NCBI GenBank assembly: GCA_009103225.1 | Contig: RHPI01000810.1 | Location: forward strand, 853,117-902,801 | DNA length: 49,685 nucleotides | DNA from: Chlorokybus atmophyticus | Lineage: Eukaryota > Streptophyta > Chlorokybophyceae > Chlorokybales > Chlorokybaceae | Reading direction: 5' to 3' | Part shown: positions 1 to 11,145 of the stretch, one piece after another | Layout of the letters: each line of letters opens with the position of its first letter | Position numbering within the stretch: the first letter of the stretch is position 1 | Program-made: the position numbers and the translations under genes | Notes under the pieces: model-generated | Databases searched by the model: none | Seen by the model: the letters and a program-made list of their open reading frames with translations, nothing else | Told to the model about the DNA's origin: nothing

Positions 1-36
<36 letters not shown>

Positions 37-56
37 CATATATATATATATATATG
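1..56. repeat. TA dinucleotide microsatellite
   Basis: An almost pure (TA)n tract with one interruption near position 33. It is a simple-sequence repeat at the window edge and may extend further left. No coding signal is present. Confidence 0.9.
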
Positions 57-902
57 TGTATATTAACGCAACGTTAAGCGTTCAGGTGCATGCATTAAGC
101 CACTTTAATAGTTATTCGATATGTTGAAGTTTTCGCAAAACACGGAGTCATCACATGTAGTCAGTGCGTGCAAATGTGCACATGCCAAATGTAATGCCGG
201 TTAATGTGGAATAGGCTAAGAAGGGCTTGTGAAGCGGTAAAAAGCAGTACACAACCTCTCAAGATAGCGACTTTTGCTATCATGGCCTAGTCGGCCAAGC
301 CCCGCGTTACACCAAATGTGGTTGCTACGTGAAGCCCTTTCCTACCATGCTTTATATATAAATAACATCTATATACACCAGCTTGCGACACGTGCATGGG
401 AATGCACAATGATACTTGCATGCTGCGGTTGCGTTATGCATGACAGGTTGAGTCCATCAACTACGTTTAAACTTTTTAACTTGCAAACCTGCTGACGTCA
501 TAACATGGGCAAACATCTGAGTTGTCAACATAGTCATGAATTGTGCATTAATGCATCAAAAATGCATACCAAGCAACAAGTTGTGTCATAGAGAGGAGAC
601 TTCATGCGCCCAGCACGTGGCGGCCGGCGACTGGCGCGACAATTTTCGCGGCTGTGGATAGACTACCTAAATCCTTGGCAAAATTTGCAAGTTGTGCTCA
701 GCTGGGGCGGACAGATCTCCCCCGTGACTGCAGGAGGACCAGGGGGAGGGAGACGAGGAGGAGAAGGCGGAGGACGTGGAGGAAGACGAGGAGCAAGTGC
801 AGCGGCAATAGACAGGCGCGGGAGACTCTGTCGAAGGCAGAAAACAGGGTGCAGCAAGTTTTAGGCGAAACGTAGCCTTGCTTGCTGGCCACAGCGGCAC
901 AT
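57..902. other. Intergenic / 5' flank of the PAM71-like gene
   Basis: No exon with family similarity was found on either strand. A GC-rich open stretch at 604-864 encodes a low-complexity Gly/Arg-rich peptide. It lies directly before the transporter start and is more simply read as 5' UTR or promoter than as a gene. Confidence 0.5.
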
Positions 903-3464
903 ATGGCAGCCGTAGCTGCTGCGGCGACGGCGCTGTCGTCGCCGTCGCTGCTAAGCTGCGTGCATGCTGGGAGCAGCACATGCCGTCCCTCGGCGTCGGT
1001 CGCATTGGGCCAACGCACTCCATGTAAGTTGTAGCTGTCATGACCCAAGGCACTGTCGCTTGACCAGCAGCCATGCCTGTGGCTCGCCAAACCCACGCCT
1101 GCACTAGTAATTGACAACTGCTCACTAGAGGTAGTTTTGACAAGCATGCGTGCAGCAAGAGCTGAAAGTCAAGTAATTATGCCGCCGTAGCTTGCACAGT
1201 CCTTCGTACTGCCGTTCTACTAGTGCTGCTTGCAAACATACGCTCATTTCAACAACCCCACAGTCAGTCTCGCACAACCTTGCGTTCTCATGTACTTGCA
1301 GCTGCGTTGTAAGCAGCTTTGCAAGCGTGCTTACTCGACGCACAAACTGTTGTTGCATGGTGTGCAGTGCACAGGAGCGGTAGTGGTAGGCGGGTAACGG
1401 GGTTGCGGATTGCCAACAGCGCATGGAGCCACAGCAGAAGGAGGCTTACAGCAGGCGTGGCGTTCGCCTCTGCAGCGAGCGGCAGCAGCGCATTGCCTCC
1501 CAGGCCGTCTGAAAACCTGAGCGCTGATGGATCCATGTAAGCAAGCATGTGACAAGTGTAACGCAAAATGACTCCAAGGTGTCCATGCGAGTGGAAACGT
1601 CAATGAGAATAAGCTTTCGGTCACACATATGCTGGCATTGTAACATAGCATGAAGCATTGTTGGAAGAAGAGCATTCAAGATGGCTGCCACAGGTTGTGC
1701 GATTATGCAAGTGTGGCCAATCTCTCATTGATCAAGAAATCTAATGCCCGACAGCTGCATGGAGACGTGCGTACCGTTTTTCACAGCATTGTTTGCAGCG
1801 GGGTGTGTGTGTGTTGTGTACTCACGTGCTGATTTTTGTCGGCAGTCTGCAGGAAGAAGGGAGTAAGGGTAGTGGCAGCGGGCTGCAGGGTTACACGCTG
1901 GCAGGGGCGGGCGCGCTGCTGGCCGCAGCAGTGGCTGCTGCACTTGCAGCCGGCCCTGGCGGCCTGCCCGCATTGCTCGCTCAGTTTGGCAAGTCGGGGT
2001 TCGCTGCGGCTTTCTCTCTTATATTTGTCTCAGAGATTGGCGACAAGGCAAGTGCAGTTTTCATTGTGTGCGTGTGCTTACATACATGCAAACAGGTAGA
2101 AACATTGCATGCCAGTTTTGGCCCTCGAGCAACTCAGCGAGTAGTTGCGGAGTCATGTTGACCATGCACGCTTGTTGGATAGTGCACATCAAGCTCGCCG
2201 TCACTCCCAGCCTTGCATGTCACACTGTACATGAGAACTGCCATTTTGTTTATGCATTTAGATGTAGGATTGTCGTTCATGGGGAGGTGAAGTTTAGTCC
2301 AGATACCAGCATCGCACCGCTAGTGGTGGGTTGAGTTACACTAGCATGGTTTGCTGCAGCCCCCTTTCATTTGTTTTGACGATGGCTGACGGTCTGGTTT
2401 GGCACTGTAGACTTTCTTCATAGCAGCGCTTCTAGCCATGCGGCATGCGAGGTGGCAAGTGTTGACGGGCGCCAGCGCTGCGCTGGCCATCATGACTGTC
2501 ATCAGTGTTGCCATTGGCCGCCTGTTCAAGCGTGTCCCCCAAAGCATACAAATGAGTAAGAACGTCTGCAGGGTGGGTTGCTTGAAGCAGATGTGTACAT
2601 CTCAGTGACAAAACATTTTGTTCACAGGTCTACCCTTGGGAGAGTACTTAGCAGTTGCCTTGCTAGTGTACTTTGGGCTGAAATCGCTGCGAGACGCATG
2701 GAAAATGCGCCAAGCCAAGTTGATAGCCAATTCCGATAAGGATGAAGAATCGGACGAGCTCGCCGGTGCTGAGCAACTAGTTTCTGAGGCTGAAGTAAGC
2801 GAGTGTGCGCATCAATGTGCTTGTGTGTAAACATTTGCAGTGTGCGTTGGGGTGATTGAGGTCGTGTTTTGCAGAGCAAGCTGACGTCAACGTCACCTTG
2901 GGCCGTCATTTCAGAAACTTTTGGCCTGATCTTTCTTGCGGTGAGTGTGACACGTTCAGCTCTTTCATCTAAGCTTGTGTTTGCGGCATAAAAGCGTGAC
3001 AAACCAACTTGCCAAACGCAGGAATGGGGAGATAGGTCCATGCTTGCGACCATTGCACTGGGTGCATCGCAAGTGAGTGCTGTACACTTGCACAGCTGAT
3101 TATGCAGAACTGGGTGATCTTGTAGACCTGCGCAAGGTACTTGTGTTTGAGCGCTGAGCATGTGCTGTGTCTGTGCATAGTCACCGGTGGGTGTCGCGAC
3201 TGGCGCCACCACAGGGCATGTCTTGGCAACATTGCTAGCCGTCATTGGCGGGTCTCTACTGTCCGACAAGATATCGGAACAAACGGTACGTGCAGTATAA
3301 GCATGACATTGCAGCGTGTTGTGTGAATCACCTTGCAAAGACGAGTTAATGTCGCCTGTGCAATCTGGTTGACAATGCCATTGGGGGTTATGTGGCAGGT
3401 GGCGCTAACAGGAGGCATCCTGTTTCTGGTATTTGCAGCAGCGACACTATTTGGTGTATTTTAA
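903..3464 (+). CDS. PAM71: Chloroplast PAM71/GDT1-family Mn2+/Ca2+ transporter, 9 exons
   Basis: This is a UPF0016 (GDT1/TMEM165) membrane protein of the plastid PAM71/CCHA1 type; such proteins move manganese or calcium across thylakoid or envelope membranes. Exons: 903-1023, 1368-1536, 1846-2047, 2411-2555, 2628-2794, 2875-2940, 3022-3072, 3181-3285 and 3399-3464. All junctions keep phase and give 363 residues, close to the roughly 370 of Arabidopsis PAM71. Both family signatures are present: SEIGDK ends exon 3 (about residues 159-164) and EWGDRS opens exon 7 (about residues 291-296). Each sits beside hydrophobic helices, and an acidic loop (DKDEESDE) separates the two halves. The first ~95 residues are rich in Ala, Ser and Arg, like a transit peptide. 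The start is the ATG of MAAVAAAATAL. Intron 3 has a GC donor (AAG|GCAAGT); the others are GT-AG. Chlamydomonas calls its homologue CGLD1. The family call is firm; the transported ion is inferred. Confidence 0.93.
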
Positions 3465-4170
3465 ATGCAGACGTTACCCATTATTGACAGCTTGCACGTA
3501 GTGTTAATAGTACATGTATCTGTTGTATGCTATGTACGTAAATGACTAAGCATACTGCAACTTGTCCAGCTTCTGTATATTGCACACAACATTCAGGTCT
3601 GCATGTTTGGCTGTCATCATATTGTTGCCATGTCATGATCCAGGGTCAATGGCACCGCTAGTGATATCATATCCAGCATTGGCGAGTATAAAGCTGACAC
3701 GGGTTGTGCTGTGTTGCACTGGGTTAAGTCTTGCAAGGTGAGCATGTAATGCTCCACGTGAGGCAAGCAAAAATGCTGATGTGTGCCGCCACATGCATTG
3801 AAGCTGTGCAATGCATTGCATTGCAACTTGCCGAAAGCTACCGCGCACAAAATAGACATTGGCACCTCCCTGACAAACTATGCCAGAAGTAATTCTCTAG
3901 TGCCAGCAATTGCAAACAAACTCTCCCACGGATGTAGGGAGTGTGCAGCAGCATGCAGCATGGCTCAAGACTAGCCTTGCAAGCAAAACTGGTTGCGTCC
4001 TAGCCCCCAAGACAAACTAACCAGAGGTATCCACGGCTGGCGACCAGCGCTAAGTGTGCTGTGTGCTTATTTACCAACACAGCAATACATACACTCCGCA
4101 CAGCAGCCTGTGGTTGCTGTAGGTTATAGCTACTCTGTACATAGACTAACGTGCCTACCAACTGACAGTT
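3465..4170. other. Convergent intergenic region
   Basis: This lies between the 3' ends of two converging genes. No exon with recognisable similarity was seen. A TGTAA motif, the usual green-algal polyadenylation signal, occurs near 3745, but its use is unproven. Confidence 0.5.
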
Positions 4171-5688
4171 TCATTGCACCCATTGCTGGTTCTGGCTGAT
4201 AGGCACCCTGGCCACTTTTCGGATGCGGATGGAAAGGACGCCAAGGTTGACGCAAGAATCATAAGGCTCTTGTGTTGATGGGGCAGTGGGCAGGTTCACC
4301 TTCCACTCGTACTCACCGGGGCCGCTTCGGCTACAGAACACATTCTTGATGGCGGACGTGGGCAGGAGCGAGTCTCGGGGCTTGATGGCTGTGATGATCA
4401 GCTCACCCGTGGTGAACAGCTGAATCTTGACATCATCGTTCTGGAGTCCAGGGCAGTCAACACATAAGTAGAAGTAGTCCTCATCTTCCCACAAGTCCAT
4501 CGCGCCAAAGCCAATGTTGCGCACAGCAATGTCTAACTCTGACTCCCTGCGCTCCAGCCTCTCTCTATCTTTCTTCGCTTTGCCCAGCTTTAGCGATCGC
4601 CCCTCAGGTGAGCCGTATGCAGAGGTGTTGTACATGTTGTTCTTCTTGGACTTTTTAGGTCGCGGCACCGGGCTCAACTGCTCCGGGGGAACCATCCCAT
4701 CAACACCGACCTGCGCAGCCTGAGCTGCCTGTGCGGCAAGGTGGACACGCTTGTGCTGTCCACCGCCACCATGTGAGTGCTCCACGCGCTCGCCACCGGC
4801 ATACATGCGAGAGGCAGCTGGCAACAGCAGCTGGGATCGCCCGGTGAGCAACTTGAACTTGTCAAGCTCGTCGGGTGGTATGTCGTGTAAGTTGGGGCCG
4901 TACGTGCAGTCCTCTAGCCCAACCAGCATCATGCCAGAAAAGCCGTCCAGACGCTGTCCACATGGGCTGTATGCTACCTGCCTGGTGGGATGTAGCTCTG
5001 TGCTAAATGGTGGCGGGAATCTGCGTGACAATGCAGACTTCCCGCTGAAGTAGCGCCCAAGCACCATCTCGTTCCCCACCGACAATTCCTCCTTGCGCAA
5101 CGATATGATGTAGTAGTAGACATTGTAGACTTCACGCTTTGTAACGCGCTGCCGCAAGTCGATGTCTGATAAGGACAGGTTTGAGCGAAACTTGCCATTT
5201 TTGCCCTTCTTAGGTGGAGGCGCAGAATCCTGGCAACACATCGTTGATGTTCATTGCTGTCCAGTACTTTGAGACAGTTTTCATGACGAATATGCACATG
5301 AGCCCAAGACATGTACCTTGAGAGCCGGTCTCAAATAAAGCAAGCAGAAGGTGCGAAGGACAAAATAACGCTCTTCCTCAGGGAGTGGAACAATGCCAGA
5401 GACTGGGCCAGGTGCTGGAAGCTCACCACCAATGCCCGCGTTCAACAGGGGCTGCTCCCCCACAAGCTGCTGCCCGTCCGCGACAGCATACAAACCGTCA
5501 ACCTGGCTTGGTGCCGCCTCCTCGTGATGATGAACTTCGACCGGCCCTGCTGCAGCGTAGCCTGCATATGTCCAGAGTAAGGTGGTTGCAGCAACAAACT
5601 GTGGATGCTCTGGGTGTCGATGATAACAGTCATGCCTCCACCCGCCCACAACATAAAGCTTTCTACCGCATGCAACAGTTCTGTATGG
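4171..5688 (-). CDS. Protein with C-terminal Hsp20/alpha-crystallin domain (3' exons)
   Basis: Two minus-strand exons join in phase: about 5688-5317, then 5229-4171. They are linked by an 87-bp GT-AG intron (AAG|GTACAT, CAG|GATTCT). The last ~110 residues match an alpha-crystallin domain. They open with MDLWEDEDYFYLCVDCPG, continue through strand-like segments DDVKIQLF and GELIITAIK, and close with GVLSIRIRK. Before the domain lies a basic linker (PRPKKSKKNN and KAKKDRERLERRE) and a conserved-looking region with SLSDIDLRQR and LDGFSGMMLVG. The upstream exon encodes RKLYVVGGW, which recalls a kelch strand, but one motif is not enough to call the domain. Its 5' edge at 5688 is a guess at an AG acceptor after an in-frame stop. 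Plant IDM2-type nuclear proteins share the layout of a long N-terminus plus C-terminal alpha-crystallin domain, but orthology is not shown. It converges with the PAM71-like gene. Confidence 0.7.
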
Positions 5689-6194
5689 CTACTCGAGCTT
5701 CTAGCTACTTGGTAAGAATGTTTCGGGCGCTACTAACTTATGTGTTCTGTTTCCCTGCAGCCTGCAGCTTTGTTGACGAAAGCAGCAAACAAATTTAAAG
5801 TTTTCGGCAATGTAGGAACTTGAAGAACGGCAACCCACTATGTCACATTGTGTGCATGCCAAGCTAAAAAGCAGCCTAGGTCAAAGCTGCAATTCCCTGT
5901 TGCCAACCTTGCTTCTGAAATCCAGGGAAGGTACTGACTGCACTGCAGAGATTGTTTGCTCATCAAACAACTGCAGTGCTGCAAATGCTTGATATGCTCC
6001 AGCCAGGTCCCAAATCCTAAAGCTGACCCTGATTGTATCTACTCATCAGCCGGTCAGCATGAAAACGATGAGGAAATAATTTGACAAAGGACACTGAGCC
6101 AGCATTGAGCATGCTTCAAACAAAGGGCAGCATACACCGAAACTGTGTGCATGCATCGAGCAACCCTAACGCTCGAGATCAGGCAGGCGACAAC

Positions 6195-6461
6195 TCAGCA
6201 AGTATGAATTTCATATACATGAGAAACGAATATCTGAGAAGCGGATGAGAACATATGCGTAAGGTATAGGCTAAACCACGGATAACAACCACGCAGAGCT
6301 TTGCTGCAATAGACATCGTGTGCGACTGTGAATTCAGCAGCGGCGAGGTTGGCAGGTGCACCTGTGAAGTGGGCGAAGGCGTGTCCGTGGGCTGAGGGGT
6401 CAACGACAACGACGGCGTTAGGGTCGACGACGCCAGGGTTGTGCGTGTGGCCCACCTCCAT
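6195..6461 (-). CDS. Possible 5' exon of the Hsp20-domain gene
   Basis: The ATG at 6461 is the first ATG downstream of a telo-box-like AAACCCTA (6581-6588 in + orientation). Two stop codons lie directly before it in frame, so it can serve as a true start. The encoded segment has even, protein-like composition (DPNAVVVVDPSAHGHAF, then GAPANLAAAEFTVAHD). It loses protein-like character after about residue 50, so a donor probably lies before 6300. A further minus-strand stretch at about 5970-6040, read as IWDLAGAYQAFAALQLFDE, could be the next exon. I could not find a fully phased path to 5688, so this is a candidate only. An antisense reading of 5311-5800 with a plausible intron at 5712-5760 is an alternative. 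Confidence 0.35.
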   Translation of the reverse strand: MEVGHTHNPGVVDPNAVVVVDPSAHGHAFAHFTGAPANLAAAEFTVAHDVYCSKALRGCYPWFSLYLTHMFSSASQIFVSHVYEIHTC

Positions 6462-6580
6462 TCACTACTGCTTGTCGCTAGCCTGCTGTTGCTTAATGCT
6501 GCTGCCCGCCCAGCCAAGCAGGCGATCCTGCAGGCCGGACAAAACCGCCTGCAGCGGCGGCAAAACTCCCTCAACACAGA

Positions 6581-6588
6581 AAACCCTA
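6581..6588. promoter_or_regulatory. Telo-box-like motif AAACCCTA
   Basis: AAACCCTA lies about 120 bp upstream of the first ATG of the minus-strand gene. The same motif is at 38733-38740 between the HU-like and methyltransferase genes. In plants, telo-boxes occur near transcription starts of housekeeping genes. Function here is inferred. Confidence 0.35.
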
Positions 6589-6599
6589 GCCTGGCTCTG

Positions 6600-7707
6600 A
6601 CTGTGTGTCCGCCGCTTTTGCAGGCGCTTTGCCTCAGTTATTGTGTTTGCCAACCCTCGCGGTTTGTCTGTTGTGCGAAGTTTCTGCTGCCACCTTTTGA
6701 CCTCGTTGTAAGCATTGCCTCGATAGAAATGAACGACAATTTGCATTTGTTTGTGCGTCAACCTTGACTACTGCCCACTTCCAATCACAGCCTTTGATCA
6801 ATTACCGGTAGCCATGAACAGGTACGCTGACACCATTGCGGCGCAAGCTACAGAAGATACAAAGTTATGCAACTTACATTCATGAAAACTTGCAACCAGC
6901 GATAACGTCATTTTCACATTGACAATATATGTATAGTATAAGTAGATATAAAGTATAATTTGAAGCGCAGTTACAAAGCATGCATCAAAAATTACCAAAG
7001 GCTGATAACGTTTAGTGGAAAGTCACATTTACTCAAATGTTCATGAGGTTCGCTGAAAAGCAAACACGGTATCCGCTTGTCAATGTCTGCTCGGCGATAA
7101 AAGCCGTCTCATCTGTACTTATGTTATACTGCATCATTATGTCACGCAAGGTGTGCTGAGAGAAATGCACACTTCATATATGATGTCGTGCAATGCTCGA
7201 CCTCGGGGTATGTCTCGTAATGGGAGTACGTACAGTGAAGTGCACAGTGTGAAGAGTGGGTAGTGCTGCAGGGCAGCATGCGAGGTAGGAAGTAAAGAGC
7301 TTTACAAGCTGCGGTACTTGCAGCGATGAGGGGGTAGGTGCAAGAGACAACGGGAAGGGAAAAACCAATTGGGCGGTCTCCTAAATTTTTATACGAGCTA
7401 GCAGACACTCAACAAGCTCTCCAATTAAGAATCATGTGGACAAGCACACAGTGGTCATACAAAGCGTTCGTACGTGGTTAATATTTGGCTAAATAATGCG
7501 AGTTCATGTTCTGCAAGCACCTGGCAACCGGATGCTAATGATGCCAAACAACTGCCAAGGCGGCGATGCAAGGCATGCAAAGTACTGTGTTGTGCAGGAG
7601 GTGGTGCAGTACGCAGGCAACGGAGCGGTGGCTACGCCACAAAGTCAACAGTAATGCGCAAGAAAAGGCAAGACACCCTAGAGTTGGGAAAAGGCAAAGA
7701 AGATGGG
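6600..7707. other. Intergenic, no gene recognised
   Basis: Partly AT-rich sequence with no exon similarity on either strand and no repeat structure seen. It ends at the TA duplication of the pogo-like transposon. Confidence 0.5.
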
Positions 7708-7709
7708 TA

Positions 7710-7735
7710 GGGTAAGGTGCCCTAAGTTGGGAACA
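7710..7735 (+). repeat. Left terminal inverted repeat
   Basis: A 26-bp terminus that matches the inverted complement of 11120-11145 at 24 of 26 positions by eye. It is preceded by TA at 7708-7709. Confidence 0.9.
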
Positions 7736-8381
7736 GGCCCTAACTCGGGGATTGGCCGTTTTTTGCTTGTAGCTGGTGAACTGTCCGGGCTTTCTCGGCC
7801 ATATTATAGGGCATGATAGAGCGCGTCAAGACCTAGGCAAACGGCCTCCTAGGGCGGGAGATTCAATCTTTCAAATATCATCAATTCTGTGTTTCAAACG
7901 GGTTGTTGAAACTTGGCAAGTTGTAATGTGACAACTCTGTCATATGAACTCCAAATCGAATGATTGTTTTGTTGCTGTGTTTGTATGGGTATAGAGACCT
8001 TATATACCAAGTTTCATGTCATTTGCCGCGGAAATGCAAAAATTACCAAGTCCACATTTTTGGGCTAACGCAACGAAAACCCAATAATGTGAACTTAAGT
8101 TGGCGTTATTCTTGCATCCCCAACTTGATGGTTGTGCATGTTAGTTGTTGTATTGCTGTCTAGCACACTGCCTACCGCTCCTTAGCTCACTTGCAAGCTT
8201 GTAGTTGCTGATAGCACATTTAGGTGTATATGCGGGGGGAGAGGTGAAAGTGGTAGTGTGTTGTGCAAGTTAGCAAGTGAGGAGTATTCGCAGCAAGTTG
8301 GCACAGTTGTAGTTGTATTGCAAGTGGAGTAAGATTGGGCACTAGGCTAACTGCTTGTAAAACCACCTCTACAGCCTTCCT

Positions 8382-10516
8382 ATGGTGCAAAGCAGGGCTA
8401 CCAGGGTAGGTGTGGTACATGACACTGCATGTTTATCATCATTGTGGCCTTTCAGCCACTCAGACCACCCTTGCATCATTGTGCTAATGCACTCTGCCCT
8501 TAGGGAAAACGTGTGAAGGATAAAACTCCCTCAGCCAGGAAGCGCAAGCGCATCATCAACACGTACGAAGACTGCATGGAGGACATACAAATGGCTGTGG
8601 CATCCATCCACAAGGGTTGCATATTCGTCAGCGATGCTATGAAGGACTTGGGGATACCCGACACCACCAGGCGCACGTTCCTCGTCCAACCCAACCTCTC
8701 TGAATACAAGTGCGTAGCACACTGCATGCACAACTGTTGTCAGATCATCATCACATACTCACACATGCATGTGCAACTGCGGGAGGACGGGATCTCCCAC
8801 TGTCTTCTTAGTTGAGGAGGAGGAGGACCTGGCTCAGTGGGTGATCTGTTGCAATGGATTGGGTCGTGCGGTAACATGGATAGAAGTTTGCATCGAGGCG
8901 GGCAAAAGGCTGGCTGGTGACTCTAGAGCACAAATGTTCAAGAATGGTGTACCTGGCATCAAGTGGTTTAGGGGCTTGAAGCGGAGGAAGAACTTGACCT
9001 CTAGGAAGGCAGAACCATTGGACAAGTTTTGGAGGAATTCTCTCAGCAGGGAGGTGGTCTACCACTACTTTGACTTGCTTGCAGAGACTGTCAACAAGCT
9101 TGGCGTAGGACCGGACAGGATCATCTCCGCCGACGAGGTTGGCATTGAGCCAGACACCGCAGTCTAGAATACCAGAGTCATCTGCAAAAGGTGAGTGGTT
9201 AGTAGCTTGCCCACACATTCATTGCATGCACAATCCTTGCTGCATGACATTGCAAGCACTAACTTACATGCGTCATGCAGTGGCGCCAAGTGGGCGCAGT
9301 CTGCAATTACTGGAAGTAGAGAGCACATCACCTTGATGTGCACTGTTACCAAAGCTGGGCTTGCAGTACCACCTCTCGTCATTGTCAAGGGGCAAAGGCT
9401 TACAGTTGACAGCATGGACTTCACAGAGCATGGAGCAAGATTTGCAGCGCAGGAGAACGCATGGATGACTACCGACATCTTTAAGACTTGGATCACCAAG
9501 CTGGCGGAGTGGATGCCAGGAGGGGTCAATCCCACCAACCCTGCACTATTAGTAGCGGACGGCAATGTCAGCAGGTACAACCCCCGCATGATACGATATG
9601 CACAAGACAAGGGCTTGCACATCCTCGTCATGCCTCCCCACACAACCCATCGCCTTCAAGTGTTGGATGTCTCATGTTTCCACCCTTTCAAAGAGGCCTA
9701 CAGGAAGGAGTATAGAAAGCGCCAAGAGACGAGGTACAACTTTGAGTTGAGCCGCAAGGAGTTTCTGCAACTTCTCGTCCAACCTTACTACGCCGGCCTC
9801 CACCCTGCCAACATCATTGCTGGCTTCTGCGCCTGTGGGTTGTGGCCCCTGAATAAACACGCACTAGACAAGTACTTTACAGAGCATGCACCCCCACCCC
9901 CTCCAGCACTGTCTTGCCTGTTGGCTGCAATAGGGACAGGCGCTGGTGATGGTGACAACAACAGAGATGGCAACGACAACACTGAGGACTGTGCAACCAA
10001 CACTGAAGCGTCAGCCAAGAGGAGGAGGAGGACTAAAATTGCACATCTGCTAACAGCGGATAAAATCGCAGAAGAACTGGAGAGGCAAGATGCAGAGAAG
10101 TTAGCCAAAGCTGAGGCTGTGCAAGCAAGGAAAGAAGCAGCTAAGCAAAAGAAAGAGCAGCACTGGAAGCAGCCAACAGGGCAGAGGATAACAAAAATAG
10201 GAAGAAGGCAGCGGCTCTGAAGAAAATGTTGGCTGAGAGAGAGAAGGAGAAGAGGAAACAAGCCAAGGCTGATGCGCATGCAGAAACACAAAGACAAAGA
10301 CTGCAAGAGCAAGAAGCAGCACGGGCGGAGGAGGAGCAGAGAGCCAAGACCGCAAAAGAGGCGGAGGAGTTGCTGATGAGATATGAACGGGACCCTACGC
10401 AATGCCACAACCAGCTAGGCGACCCCCTGTGGGACTATGCGGAGGCGTTCTTTGAACGCCACCTCCGAGGCGATCCCGCCACCAACCTCCTTGCCAAGGA
10501 AACGGGCAGTTGCTAG
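8382..10516 (+). pseudogene. pogo/Tigger-like DDE transposase, one stop and one frameshift
   Basis: Exons: 8382-8405, 8504-8709, 8786-9190 and 9281 onward, all joining in phase. The N-terminus has basic ARKRKR and a helix-turn-helix-like stretch (FVSDAMKDLGIPDTTRRTF). The catalytic domain is DDE_1 type (pfam03184). The first Asp is in ISADEVGIE, the second in ALLVADGNVSRYN, and the third in THRLQVLDVSCFHPFKEAY, the usual pogo D-D-D arrangement. Two lesions are visible: an in-frame TAG at 9165-9167, and a frameshift near 10160-10175 that separates the core from a long Lys/Glu/Ala-rich coiled tail ending at 10516. In the intact state it would excise and insert the element at TA sites in the nucleus. 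The exon 1 start (MVQSRATR) rests on a phased 98-bp intron and is less certain. Confidence 0.85.
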
Positions 10517-11119
10517 AGGCAGAAGCGGAGACAGCAGCATGCAAGCACGCCTTCACCTGCTTAGACTCTCTACTTAGACTTAAAAGTAGCTAGATGACAT
10601 GACTGACCCTGTTTATACATACACACACACCACCTTGGTCTCCCTTGCTTGCCTTGTGCATGTTGCCCACACCCACAACAACGCCGCCGCCCACCCTGCT
10701 TGCGCTGAACACAACCTTGCATTTGCCGCCAAACTTTGCCGCCAAAGCGGTGAGGTTGGCGGCTGCAGGACGGCTGCAGTCAACATTGCCCACACATCAA
10801 CCAACCCTCAGCCTGCCCACAAGCCTGCACTTGCCGTCAGCAGCCCAAGTCAAATGGCTGCGGCAAGCAGGCTGAGGGGACTCAAGCAAGGCTGGCACGC
10901 ACTGACAGCCTTTCTTGAGTCCCCAAGATAGGGCATTTTCAGTTTGGGGCCCCAACCCCTTACACCCCCTACTTTGACCCTATGTATCTCACAAAATACT
11001 TAACCATAATTAGTGAAACAAATATGGTTGTGTGGTCAAAAACTCTCTCCACAAAACACTCACTTACATCCCCGCCAAAAAATCAACACATCGCCCGCCA
11101 CATGCTTAAAACCTAGAAA

Positions 11120-11145
11120 TGTCCCCAACTTACGGCACCTTACCC
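11120..11145 (-). repeat. Right terminal inverted repeat
   Basis: The inverted partner of 7710-7735, followed by TA at 11146-11147. The outermost 12 bases match the left repeat perfectly. Confidence 0.9.

Larger units (their letters stand above)
7710..11145 (+). mobile_element. Complete pogo/Tigger-like DNA transposon, 3.4 kb
   Basis: The element is bounded by inverted repeats and a TA dinucleotide on each side (7708-7709 and 11146-11147), the target duplication of the IS630-Tc1-mariner superfamily. The left end reads GGGTAAGGTGCC then C, TAAGTTGGG, A, ACA. The right end, read inward on the minus strand, is the same except G for C and G for A. Inside is a plus-strand DDE_1-type transposase with four exons, flanked by about 0.7 kb (left) and 0.6 kb (right) of non-coding sequence. 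Both ends and the catalytic residues are intact, but the reading frame has one stop codon and one frameshift. The copy is therefore young but probably not autonomous. Confidence 0.9.

Noticed and set aside
604-864. Open frame with Gly/Arg-rich C-terminus upstream of the transporter gene.
   Set aside because: Low-complexity GGA/GGC-rich DNA explains the open frame. Other frames on both strands are open too. It fits 5' UTR or promoter better.
5311-5798. Plus-strand gene model antisense to the Hsp20-domain exon, with a plausible donor at 5712 and a pyrimidine-rich acceptor at 5760.
   Set aside because: The minus-strand frame joins in phase to the alpha-crystallin exon and encodes a more protein-like sequence. 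The plus frame lacks similarity to anything. Some doubt remains and transcripts would decide.
9165-9167. TAG/TAA codons where Gln might be expected (pogo copy 1 at 9165, pogo copy 2 near 43187, chromovirus B integrase at 23200), as in algae with reassigned stop codons.
   Set aside because: All cases are in decaying mobile elements that also carry frameshifts. NUP85, PAM71-like and HU genes have no internal TAA/TAG in their phased exons, and both methyltransferases end at TAG at matching positions. The standard code is the simpler reading.
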